From: Prevotella sp. UBA4268
Lineage (GTDB): Bacteria > Bacteroidota > Bacteroidia > Bacteroidales > Bacteroidaceae
Direction of reading: 5' to 3'
Length of the DNA: 11,975 bases
Assembly (NCBI GenBank): GCA_002395135.1
Contig: DGWC01000014.1
Span: 1 to 11,975 of the forward strand
Shown here: piece by piece, positions 5,680-11,959 of the stretch
Numbering within the stretch: the first letter of the stretch is position 1
Layout: each line of letters begins with the position of its first letter
The notes under the pieces: model-generated
Told to the model about the DNA's origin: nothing
Database searches by the model: none
The model's input: the letters and a program-made list of their open reading frames with translations, nothing else
Made by a program: the position numbers and the translations under genes

Positions 5680-8367
5680 TTAAAATTGTATACTGACTGC
5701 CAACGTATAACTCCGATACGGTGGCAGCGTGTTCTTGTCGTCGATGCCGAGCGTACTGTTGACGACACTGCTGTTAATCATCGGTGTCAGTCCGCTGTAG
5801 CCGGTGATGGTAGCGAGGTTGTTGACCGATGCCGACAGCCGCAGACCCTGTATGTAGCGGCTGCGAAGGGGAACAGTCCAGCCCAGCGTCAGGTAGTCGA
5901 TGTTCACGTAATCACCCCGTTCCAGCCAGTAGTCGCTGATGGTCTGGTCCTGAATGTTGGCCTCGGGTGCGCCCTGCATCACGTTGTAGTTGGGCAGCGA
6001 GAGCATGTTCATGTAGGTGAGTGCCGTGCCGTTGTATATCTTGTGGCCGAAGGCACCGTTCATCTGCATAGTCAGGTCCCACTGCCGGTAGCGGAAGGCG
6101 ATGTTCGAGCCCATCATGGCTTTTGGCGTGGCCTGTCCGCAGATGTACTTCTCGCCCGTCACGTCGTAGCTCTTCGAACCGTCGGCATTGGTCGTGAGTC
6201 CGTTGCAGTGGGGCAGATAGAACACGCCGAGGGGCTCTCCCACGATTTGCATCACCACGTCGCTCGCTCCATGGAAACCGGCACCCCAGAGGGCCGAGAT
6301 GCCCTTCATGTCGGGAGCCGTGAGGTATTGCCCGTCGTAGTAGCCGTTGAGTGAGACGAGGCGGTTGCGTTCGAAGGTCCAGTTCATGTTGATGGTCAGT
6401 TCGGCGTCGCGGGTTCGCAGCGGCGTAATGCCGAAGCCTATCTCCAGACCGCTGTTCTTCATCTCGCCCAGGTTGGCCAGCAGCTTGTCGTAGGTGAAGA
6501 TGGGCACGGGCACGTCGTAGACGTAGAGCATGTCGGTGGTGCGCGAGCGGTAGTAGTCGATGGTCAGTGCGATGCGCCGCTGCCACAACGACAGGTCAAG
6601 GCCCACGTTGAACGTACGTTTCACTTCCCACTTCAGGTTGGGATTGGCATTTCGGATGATGCCGAGTGTGGTGACCGTCGTGCCTCCCATTGGCACCACA
6701 CCGTTGGGCTGCATCATCTGCATGGAGTTGTAGGAGTCAATGCCTCCGAGATTACCCGACAGGCCATAGCCCATACGCAACTTGGCATTCGAGATGAAGC
6801 TGAACTGCTGCATCCAGCACTCACGGCTGATGACCCACGCGGCGCTGACAGAAGGAAAGAAGCCCCAGCGGTTGTTGCGCCCCACTTTTGACGAGGCATC
6901 GGCACGGGCATTGGCGGTGAGGGTGTACTTATCTAATAAGGTGTACTGTCCACGTAGCAGGAACGACTCCATGTGGGCATCGGTGGCGTAGGAGTCGGTG
7001 CCGTCCCACAGTCGTGAGGCTCCTGCCGACAGCTTGTCGTAGCCGAAGGCATCGGTAGAGAAGCCCGTCGTGGTGGCAAAGAATCCCGTTCCCTTCTGGC
7101 TCTCAGCCTCGGCCAAAGCCATCAGGTTTAGCGTTGAGTGTTGAGTGTGCAGCGTGTAATCGAGTGACAGGTTACCCAGCAGTTCCTCACTCTTGTCGTG
7201 TCCCCGATAGGCCTCGCCGTGGCTCCACACAAAGGTGGGATAGTAGTGCGCATTGCCAATGGTGTTATACGAATAGGAGGCGAAACCGCGCAACTGCAGA
7301 CTGGGGAGCAATGAGGCGGTAGCATTCAGATGCACGTTGAAGTGGCTGTTGTCCTCGTCCTGTGACATGCGAAGCAGCGAGTTGGGGTTGTTGATCCACA
7401 GGGCTTCCGTCACCTGACTATAGCTGCCGTCGGCATTTTGTCCGTCGCGCAGTGTGGGATTAAAGGTCTGTGCCGAGTAGAGCAGTTTCTGGCGGAAGGG
7501 CAGGTAGGCATTCTTCTGCAGTGAGCCAAAGATGCCGAGGTCAACAGTCAGACGGTTCTCGAAAGCCTTCTGGCTGATGTCGAGCTTGGCGATGTAGTTG
7601 CGGTAGCGGTTGGTCTGGATGACCGTGCGGTGCTCCATCACGCCGAGTGAGGCCCGGTAGTTCGACTGGTCGCTGCCACCGCCAAAAGCGATGTGGTGGT
7701 TCTGCACGAATCCCGTACGCTCTATGCTCCGCTGGAAGTCGGTATTGGCTCCGCCGTCGATGTAGCTCATGCCGAGAGCACTTGCTGCACTACGGAACTG
7801 TGTGCCGCTGAGCATCCCCAGTCTCTTATAGATGCTCTCGAAGCCGATGGTGCCGTCGTAGGAGATATGGAACGCCCGTCCGGAACCTCCTTTCTTCGTG
7901 GCCACCTCGATGACACCCGCCGCACCGCGGCTGCCGTACTGTGCCGTCTCGGAGGCATCCTTCAGGATGGTGAAGCTCTCGATGTCGGCAGGATAAATGG
8001 TGGAGAGGGTTGTCAGGTCGGAGGTCACCCCATCGATGATGACTAGCGGGTCGTTGCCACCCGTCAGCGACGTGGTGCCGCGGACACGCACAGCCGACAC
8101 CATTGCCTCCTGATTGCCGCTGCTGGTCACCTGCACACCGGCAGCCTGACCGCTCAGTGCGTCGAGCGACGAAATCTTCAGACCCTTGTTCATCCTTTCC
8201 TCCGTCACCTTGTCAACGGCTCCTGCCAGTGTATTCGCTCCAGCATTAGAGTAGCCCACACGGAGGCTCGACACCGCCGTTGAGTCCTGCCCTGCAGTCT
8301 GCGCCCTGAGCCCGGAAGGAATTACCAATACCCCTATGGCGGCCAACAGATATTTCTTTTTCATCAT
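5680..8367 (-). CDS. SusC/RagA-family TonB-dependent transporter, short N-terminus
   Basis: An 895-aa outer-membrane beta-barrel importer, energised by TonB and paired with SusD. A type I signal peptide is visible (M-M-K-K-K, hydrophobic core, L-R-A22 before Q23). The plug domain occupies roughly residues 60-160. It carries the SusC hallmarks 'DALSGQAAGVQV', 'DPLVIIDGV', 'DIESFTILKDASETAQYGSR' and 'GVIEVATKKGG'. The barrel runs to a terminal S-I-Q-F with aromatic last residue. Most SusC proteins are about 1000 aa because a carboxypeptidase-regulatory-like domain of about 80 aa precedes the plug. Here only about 25 residues separate the signal peptide from the degenerate 'VGYSNAGANTLAGAV' motif, so that domain is absent. 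No STN domain is seen, so no direct anti-sigma signalling is expected. A -7 box lies 33 bp upstream. Confidence 0.95.
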   Translation of the reverse strand: MMKKKYLLAAIGVLVIPSGLRAQTAGQDSTAVSSLRVGYSNAGANTLAGAVDKVTEERMNKGLKISSLDALSGQAAGVQVTSSGNQEAMVSAVRVRGTTSLTGGNDPLVIIDGVTSDLTTLSTIYPADIESFTILKDASETAQYGSRGAAGVIEVATKKGGSGRAFHISYDGTIGFESIYKRLGMLSGTQFRSAASALGMSYIDGGANTDFQRSIERTGFVQNHHIAFGGGSDQSNYRASLGVMEHRTVIQTNRYRNYIAKLDISQKAFENRLTVDLGIFGSLQKNAYLPFRQKLLYSAQTFNPTLRDGQNADGSYSQVTEALWINNPNSLLRMSQDEDNSHFNVHLNATASLLPSLQLRGFASYSYNTIGNAHYYPTFVWSHGEAYRGHDKSEELLGNLSLDYTLHTQHSTLNLMALAEAESQKGTGFFATTTGFSTDAFGYDKLSAGASRLWDGTDSYATDAHMESFLLRGQYTLLDKYTLTANARADASSKVGRNNRWGFFPSVSAAWVISRECWMQQFSFISNAKLRMGYGLSGNLGGIDSYNSMQMMQPNGVVPMGGTTVTTLGIIRNANPNLKWEVKRTFNVGLDLSLWQRRIALTIDYYRSRTTDMLYVYDVPVPIFTYDKLLANLGEMKNSGLEIGFGITPLRTRDAELTINMNWTFERNRLVSLNGYYDGQYLTAPDMKGISALWGAGFHGASDVVMQIVGEPLGVFYLPHCNGLTTNADGSKSYDVTGEKYICGQATPKAMMGSNIAFRYRQWDLTMQMNGAFGHKIYNGTALTYMNMLSLPNYNVMQGAPEANIQDQTISDYWLERGDYVNIDYLTLGWTVPLRSRYIQGLRLSASVNNLATITGYSGLTPMINSSVVNSTLGIDDKNTLPPYRSYTLAVSIQF
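7133..7146. repeat. Tandem 7-bp repeat gttgagt x2 inside susC
   Basis: Two adjacent gttgagt units (7133-7139, 7140-7146) encode the reverse-strand peptide around H-S-T-L-N in a barrel loop. It resembles the larger low-complexity repeat inside the TolC gene of this window but is too short to call an element. Confidence 0.4.
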
Positions 8368-8399
8368 CTGTCCTGTTTACTTTATTAGAATATCTGCTG

Positions 8400-8407
8400 C
8401 AAAATTA
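8400..8407 (-). promoter_or_regulatory. -7 box of the susC-susD-sirtuin operon
   Basis: On the minus strand this reads TAATTTTG, a match to the Bacteroidetes -7 consensus TAnnTTTG, 33 bp before the SusC ATG and inside the 74-bp gap after the hydratase gene. A -33 TTTG box is not clear. The same 13-mer gtaattttgcagc recurs at the winged-helix promoter (10129-10141). Confidence 0.6.
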
Positions 8408-8441
8408 CGATTTTTTCCTGATAATTCCCGTATATCCCTGT

Positions 8442-8921
8442 TTATTCTACACAATTCTCATTGAAATAATATAAAAAGGTGGCAAATCCTTCCATCGCCC
8501 ACTTTTCTTCTTCTGCGATTTCCACCTGAAACCTGATTTCTGCCTTGGTGATGCCTCGCAGGTTTTTCAGGGAATGCAGATAGGCGGCCACACGTATCTT
8601 CTGCCCGGAAAGCACGGGCTGACCAAACTTCACTTTGTCAATGCCGTAGTTCACCATCATGCGCAGATTGTTCACCTGGATAATCTGGTTCCAGTGATAT
8701 GGCAGCAGCGAAAGGGTGAGAAACCCATGGGCGATAGTCGTATGATAGGGGCTTTCGGCCTTGGCCCGTTCCGTATCCGTGTGAATCCACTGGTCGTCAT
8801 AGGTGGCTCTGGCAAAAGTGTCAATACACTCTTGCGTTATCACCATGAATTCAGAGGTGCCGATATGTTCCCCCTCAAGCCGTTTTAAGTCCTCGAAACT
8901 GTTTATAATCACTTTACTCAT
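8442..8921 (-). CDS. MaoC-family (R)-specific hydratase
   Basis: A 159-aa single hot-dog-fold protein of the MaoC/PhaJ (R)-enoyl-CoA hydratase type. The hydratase catalytic pattern D-x4-H is present as D42-D-Q-W-I-H47 within F-A-R-A-T-Y-D-D. It is followed near residue 70 by 'AHGFLTLSLLP', the conserved segment that lines the active site. Such enzymes reversibly hydrate trans-2-enoyl-CoA to (R)-3-hydroxyacyl-CoA. The physiological substrate here is unknown. I choose the ATG at 8921 (M-S-K-V-I-I-N). The open frame continues 13 codons upstream to a TTG, but that TTG is part of the promoter -7 box (8958-8965). It reads in the same direction as SusC, 74 bp upstream, but SusC appears to have its own promoter, so the functional link is uncertain. 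Confidence 0.9.
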   Translation of the reverse strand: MSKVIINSFEDLKRLEGEHIGTSEFMVITQECIDTFARATYDDQWIHTDTERAKAESPYHTTIAHGFLTLSLLPYHWNQIIQVNNLRMMVNYGIDKVKFGQPVLSGQKIRVAAYLHSLKNLRGITKAEIRFQVEIAEEEKWAMEGFATFLYYFNENCVE

Positions 8922-8932
8922 TGTCCTGCATT

Positions 8933-8954
8933 CTAAAAAAAGCTGCTTTTTTAG
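8933..8954 (-). promoter_or_regulatory. 5'-leader hairpin of the hydratase mRNA
   Basis: ctaaaaaa (8933-8940) and ttttttag (8947-8954) form a perfect 8-bp inverted repeat with a 6-nt loop. It falls between the -7 box and the start codon, so the transcript would begin with this hairpin. It may stabilise the 5' end; a role in regulation is speculative. Confidence 0.45.
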
Positions 8955-8957
8955 GTG

Positions 8958-8965
8958 CAAATTTA
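8958..8965 (-). promoter_or_regulatory. -7 box of the MaoC-type hydratase gene
   Basis: The minus strand reads TAAATTTG, a match to TAnnTTTG, 37 bp ahead of the chosen ATG. A start about 7 bases downstream would leave a leader of roughly 30 nt. Confidence 0.6.
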
Positions 8966-8978
8966 GAGAAAAGTATCG

Positions 8979-9027
8979 AGAACGGCTGTTCTGAAAAGGT
9001 TAAAGATTCCGGTCGGGTAGCCGTTCT
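8979..9027. repeat. 9-bp inverted repeat between AraC gene and hydratase promoter
   Basis: agaacggct (8979-8987) and agccgttct (9019-9027) are exact complements, 31 bp apart. The inner copy lies about where the -33 element of the hydratase promoter should be. It could be an operator or part of a terminator of the upstream AraC-family gene. Confidence 0.4.
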
Positions 9028-9088
9028 TTTACATCGAGTACAACATCTGAGAAGTTGAGAACACCCGCAGATGAGACATACGTGTTGT

Positions 9089-9961
9089 TTACGATGCTTC
9101 TTCCCTTACTTTCGAGGGTGACATGCCGAAGTGGCGGCGCACGTAACTGCCGAAATGGGAGATATTGACAAAGCCGAGGCTGTCGGAGATTTCCTTGATG
9201 GTCAGGGTGGTGCTCTTCAGGGCGTGGCGCACATCCTCGACGACATACTGGTTAATCCATTCAGAAGCGGCTTTATCGCTATATTGCTGACAGACCATCG
9301 TCAGATACTTGGGGCTGATGGACAGTTTGTCGGCATAGAAACCTACGGGACGGCGCTTTATAGCCTGGGCAGCCAGGAGTGAGAGGAACCGGTCAAAAAG
9401 CACACGGCCAAAGGTGGGGCGCACGTCAGGACTTCCCACATCGGAATAACTTTCCAGAACAGTACAGAGGTCGAAAAGCAAGGCACGGATGATGGCCTGC
9501 ATCGTCTCACGGCTGTACTGCCGCTCCTCCTTCTGCATCATTTTATGGCGGATGAGCGCATAGTAGAGGCTGAACTGCGTCACCTCCTCGTCGGGCAGCC
9601 GCACGATGTTCATGCGGTGTACATAGACGGCGCGGTTCCATGTCTCGATGTTCAGGTGCAGCAGTTCCTGAATGATGCGGTTGGAGAGGCAGAGTATCTT
9701 GCAGTCGAAGTCGGCAGAGAACATGAAGCCCGAGAGCATGGCCCCCGGTGAGGAGAACAGCACCTCGTTCTCGCCGAAGTGCAGCGTCCGTCCGTTCACG
9801 TCGAGCTGCATCCTGCCCTTGCAGCACAGGATAATGAGATTCTGGCTTGGAAGCCGCTGATACTGCTCTTCCAGATGCCGCACATTGTCGATAATCATCA
9901 CGTCGCCGTCGGTATAGTCAACCTTCTCGCAGACGTCTGGTAACTCGTAATCGCTGTCCAT
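9089..9961 (-). CDS. AraC-family transcriptional regulator
   Basis: With the ATG at 9961 it is a 290-aa regulator. It has an N-terminal cupin-like sensing half: 'LIILCCKGRMQLDVNGR' near residues 43-59, then a G-E-N-E-V-L-F-S-S-P-G-A turn. The C-terminal AraC/XylS domain has two helix-turn-helix units. The first includes 'LSISPKYLTMVCQQ' and the second 'TIKEISDSLGFVNISHFG' followed by 'YVRRHFGMSPSKVR'. An upstream in-frame ATG (10015) exists, but the bases just after it encode TATCTTTG, which matches the Bacteroidetes -7 box. I therefore prefer the internal ATG, where residues M-D-S-D-Y-E begin. It is divergent from the winged-helix/TolC genes, a frequent layout for control of an efflux operon. 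Its ligand is unknown. Confidence 0.9.
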   Translation of the reverse strand: MDSDYELPDVCEKVDYTDGDVMIIDNVRHLEEQYQRLPSQNLIILCCKGRMQLDVNGRTLHFGENEVLFSSPGAMLSGFMFSADFDCKILCLSNRIIQELLHLNIETWNRAVYVHRMNIVRLPDEEVTQFSLYYALIRHKMMQKEERQYSRETMQAIIRALLFDLCTVLESYSDVGSPDVRPTFGRVLFDRFLSLLAAQAIKRRPVGFYADKLSISPKYLTMVCQQYSDKAASEWINQYVVEDVRHALKSTTLTIKEISDSLGFVNISHFGSYVRRHFGMSPSKVREEAS

Positions 9962-10002
9962 ACCCTTCAGATGTTTGTTGTATTTGTCAGATTCTAACGG
10001 TG

Positions 10003-10010
10003 CAAAGATA
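10003..10010 (-). promoter_or_regulatory. -7 box of the AraC-family gene
   Basis: The minus strand reads TATCTTTG (TAnnTTTG consensus), 41 bp before the ATG at 9961. It decides against the longer start at 10015, which would place translation start upstream of transcription start. No clear -33 TTTG is seen. Confidence 0.5.
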
Positions 10011-10015
10011 GTCAA

Positions 10016-10129
10016 AAACTTCCAGAAATCATGTACCGAATATCAAAAATGTTGTTCCGTTTGTCCGGTCTGCGTCATCGGGTACAAGACCCGAGAAATC
10101 GGGAACACCAAAGTGTGGCGGTTTTGGAG
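10016..10129. promoter_or_regulatory. Divergent control region with operator-like inverted repeats
   Basis: This region separates the AraC-family promoter from the winged-helix/TolC promoter. It contains cccga-gaaa-tcggg (10090-10103), a tight 5-bp hairpin. It also contains tgttcc (10053-10058) with ggaaca (10102-10107), and tgtacc (10032-10037) with ggtaca further on (10081-10086). These nested symmetries are plausible regulator sites; binding by the neighbouring AraC protein is an inference. Confidence 0.4.
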
Positions 10130-10137
10130 TAATTTTG
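10130..10137 (+). promoter_or_regulatory. -7 box of the winged-helix/TolC operon
   Basis: TAATTTTG matches TAnnTTTG and lies 28 bp before the ATG at 10166. Flanking bases gtaattttgcagc are identical to those at the susC promoter. A -33 TTTG at the usual distance is not evident. Confidence 0.6.
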
Positions 10138-10165
10138 CAGCCGAAATCATATAAAAACTTAAAGT

Positions 10166-10381
10166 ATGAGAAAGAAACAAGTAGAGATAGACGCGGAATT
10201 GGTAATGCGTTATCTGGAGACATCCGGCAGCAAGAGTTGCAGTTTCAAGGAACTGGAGCATGCGCTGAATCTTTCATCGCGCTCACTGAATCAGGCACTG
10301 GGTTGCCTGTCGCACGAAGGCCGTATCCGAATGGATGAACAGGCAGAACAAATCTCTCTTGCCGTCTGCCCATTCTTTTGA
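10166..10381 (+). CDS. Small winged helix-turn-helix protein (DUF2582-like)
   Basis: A 71-aa protein (starting M-R-K-K-Q-V-E-I-D) with a single winged-helix pattern: 'SFKELEHALNLSSRSLNQAL' as helix-turn-helix, then 'EGRI' leading into a wing. Size and layout fit the DUF2582 winged-helix family common in Bacteroidales. It probably binds DNA, but targets are not known. It has a -7 box 28 bp upstream. It ends 10 bp before the chosen TolC start, so the two are very likely co-transcribed, and it may regulate the efflux operon together with the divergent AraC protein. Family assignment is from memory of the size and motif and is moderately sure. Confidence 0.75.
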   Translation: MRKKQVEIDAELVMRYLETSGSKSCSFKELEHALNLSSRSLNQALGCLSHEGRIRMDEQAEQISLAVCPFF

Positions 10382-10391
10382 AAAGGTATCT

Positions 10392-11693
10392 ATGGAAAGT
10401 AAAACAAAAAAAATGCTACACAGAAAGATCGCCATAAGAAAAGTGGTCTTTATGCAACTGTTCTGCATGACTACCACGGTTGGCTGGACACAGACGGTGC
10501 TGAGCCTCGACAGTTGCAGGGCGATGGCACTGCGCAACAACAAGCAGATACGCGTGGCAGAGGTGAGGCGCGATGTGGCAGCCAATGTGCGCAAGGCGGC
10601 ACGGACGAAATATCTGCCGCATGTCAGTGCGGTGGGTGGCTACGAGCATACGAGCCGCGAGATTTCCCTGCTGAGCGATGCACAGAAGTCGGCATTGGGG
10701 AACCTGGGAACGGGACTGGCGGGAGAGCTGCAGGGCGGCATCGCCGGTTACGCGCAGGTGCTGCCCACGGCCTTGCAGCAGCAGTTGGGCACAGACCTGA
10801 GCCAGATGGCGGGAGCGCTGAACGATAAGGGACAGCATTTGGTGGACGCTCTGCGCACCGATACACGCAACATCTGGGCGGGCTCCATTCTGCTGACGCA
10901 ACCGCTTTATATGGGTGGGGCTATCGTGGCTGCCAACAAGATGGCTGACCTGTCGGAACAGATGGCTGAGAATGCTGCTGAGACCCGACGTCAGGCTACG
11001 CTCTACAGCGTGGACCAGGCCTACTGGCAGGTGGTGTCGCTCTCCCATAAGCAACGGTTGGCCGAGAGTTACCTTGAACTAGTGAGGAAGCTGGAAACCG
11101 ATGTGGGAAAGATGATGACGGACGGTGTGGCTACGCGTAGTGATGCGCTGAGTGTCAGCGTGAAGGTGAACGAGGCGGAGATGGCTCTCACGAAGGTTAC
11201 TGACGGACTGACGCTGTCGAAGATGCTGCTGTGTCAGATTTGTGGACTGCCAGTTTCGGAGAGTGAAAAGTTAATAGTGAAGAGTGAAGAATTTGCTACC
11301 GCACAAGGTGGCGAGACTTCCAGCGCGGCAGCAAATTCTTCATTCTTCACTCTTCACTCTTCATTCGAAAACCGCCCTGAACTGAGGATGCTCCAGAACA
11401 CCGTGGACATTTCGCGCCAGGCAACGAACCTGATGAAGGCGGGCAACCTGCCGCAGGTGATGCTGACGGGTGGCTATGCAGTGTCGAATCCCAATACTTT
11501 CAACGGTTTCGAGCGGAAGTTTGGCGGATTCTGGAATGTCGGGGTGCTGGTGCGTGTGCCTGTGTGGAACTGGGGCGACGTGAGATATAAGGTGAGAGCC
11601 TCAAAAGGGCTGACCACCATCCGGCAACTTGAACTGGATTTAGATTTGGGAAGCATACAGTTAAATTCGTTCGTCGAAAGCAACAAAAAATAA
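10392..11693 (+). CDS. TolC-family efflux outer-membrane protein, C-terminally truncated
   Basis: From the ATG at 10392 the protein is 433 aa. It has an N-terminal signal sequence (basic H-R-K-I-A-I-R-K then a hydrophobic run ending near G-W-T-Q) and the TolC-family opening 'LSLDSCRAMALRNNKQIRVAE'. The first repeat includes 'ILLTQPLYMGGAIVAANKMA', 'DQAYWQVVSLSHKQRLAESY' and 'DGVATRSDALSVSVKVNEAE'. The second repeat starts at 'ENRPELRMLQ' and reaches 'VRVPVWNWGDVRYKVRASKG'. Family members then continue for roughly 80-100 residues of helix. Here similarity fades after R-Q-L-E-L-D (about 11640), and a short unrelated tail ends at TAA 11691-11693. The outer-membrane duct is therefore probably non-functional. 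The membrane-fusion and pump genes normally downstream are absent. An in-frame hairpin repeat encodes about residues 294-326. Earlier in-frame ATG 10335 overlaps the winged-helix gene and is rejected. Confidence 0.85.
   Translation: MESKTKKMLHRKIAIRKVVFMQLFCMTTTVGWTQTVLSLDSCRAMALRNNKQIRVAEVRRDVAANVRKAARTKYLPHVSAVGGYEHTSREISLLSDAQKSALGNLGTGLAGELQGGIAGYAQVLPTALQQQLGTDLSQMAGALNDKGQHLVDALRTDTRNIWAGSILLTQPLYMGGAIVAANKMADLSEQMAENAAETRRQATLYSVDQAYWQVVSLSHKQRLAESYLELVRKLETDVGKMMTDGVATRSDALSVSVKVNEAEMALTKVTDGLTLSKMLLCQICGLPVSESEKLIVKSEEFATAQGGETSSAAANSSFFTLHSSFENRPELRMLQNTVDISRQATNLMKAGNLPQVMLTGGYAVSNPNTFNGFERKFGGFWNVGVLVRVPVWNWGDVRYKVRASKGLTTIRQLELDLDLGSIQLNSFVESNKK
11276..11351. repeat. Hairpin repeat (MITE/REP-like) in frame within the TolC gene
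   Basis: Two 22-bp arms, 11276-11297 (beginning agtgaaga, ending aatttgct) and 11330-11351, are reverse complements with one mismatch. They are separated by 32 bp. Each arm is built of short gtgaaga-type units and the direct unit extends past the right arm. The segment keeps the reading frame and encodes a Ser/Glu/Phe-rich insert between the two TolC repeats. It looks like a small dispersed hairpin element; copies elsewhere in the genome cannot be checked here. Confidence 0.65.
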
Positions 11694-11697
11694 ATTT

Positions 11698-11713
11698 GGC
11701 AGTTCTAACTGCC
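11698..11713. repeat. 16-bp near-palindrome ggcagtt-ct-aactgcc
   Basis: Seven-base perfect arms around a 2-bp centre, with flanking aaattt/gaaat extending the symmetry by one bulge. It sits 5 bp after the TolC stop codon. The + side lacks a T-tract, while the minus-strand exit is T-rich after a few bases, so it may be a weak terminator or a protein-binding site. Confidence 0.5.
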
Positions 11714-11829
11714 GAAATATAGATGTTTAATCATATTGATTTGCAATTAAGTACATTCATTGGTTTCCTGCAATACACTCTTTATTAAGGTAATGAATCT
11801 GCCATTCATCCCTAGTTCGTGCTTTTCTA

Positions 11830-11890
11830 GTGGGGAAAATGGGAGTCACTTTGCACGAAAACTTGCAGATGTGGGGAAAATGTGGGGAAA
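11830..11890. repeat. Three gtggggaaa direct repeats near the tRNA end
   Basis: gtggggaaa occurs at 11830-11838, 11871-11879 and 11882-11890. The last two are 11 bp apart, about one helical turn. Short direct repeats within about 150 bp of a tRNA attachment core are typical of tyrosine-recombinase arm sites. That identity is an inference. Confidence 0.5.
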
Positions 11891-11899
11891 TTTGAGAAA

Positions 11900-11941
11900 A
11901 GAAAAATCGCTAAATCTCTTATTTTTAGAGGTTTAGCGATT
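11900..11941 (-). terminator. Intrinsic terminator of the tRNA-Leu gene
   Basis: Arms aatcgctaaatctc (11905-11918) and gaggtttagcgatt (11928-11941) form a 14-bp stem with one G-T pair and a 9-nt loop. On the minus strand it is followed by a U-run (ttttt). It begins 18 bp after the tRNA 3' end and is therefore the tRNA transcript's terminator. Confidence 0.75.
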
Positions 11942-11959
11942 ATCATCGAGCTTAACTCG

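Larger units (their letters stand above)
11694..11959. other. Non-coding junction between truncated TolC gene and tRNA-Leu
   Basis: About 266 bp without a credible gene on either strand. It contains a palindrome at 11698-11713, a ttcgtgc/gcacgaa pair (11816-11822 and 11853-11859), three TGGGGAAA-type repeats and the tRNA terminator. The arrangement resembles the terminal, recombinase-binding region of an element integrated at a tRNA 3' end. No integrase gene is present in the window. Confidence 0.4.

Noticed and set aside
5686..6354. A 222-codon + strand frame opposite susC, and a 224-codon minus frame at 5912-6586
   Set aside because: Both overlap the unambiguous SusC coding frame and look like shadow frames (Arg/His/Val-rich, no domain).
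10335..10391. ATG at 10335 as TolC start
   Set aside because: It overlaps the winged-helix gene by 47 bp and gives a polar extension ahead of the signal peptide; the ATG at 10392 follows the upstream stop by 10 bp.
11276..11351. CRISPR array
   Set aside because: The repeat is an inverted pair of short units with a single 32-bp spacer, not regularly spaced direct repeats, and no cas gene is present.
11474..11686. Minus-strand 70-codon frame near the TolC end, considered as an integrase N-terminus
   Set aside because: No integrase motif is visible and it is antisense to conserved TolC sequence for most of its length.
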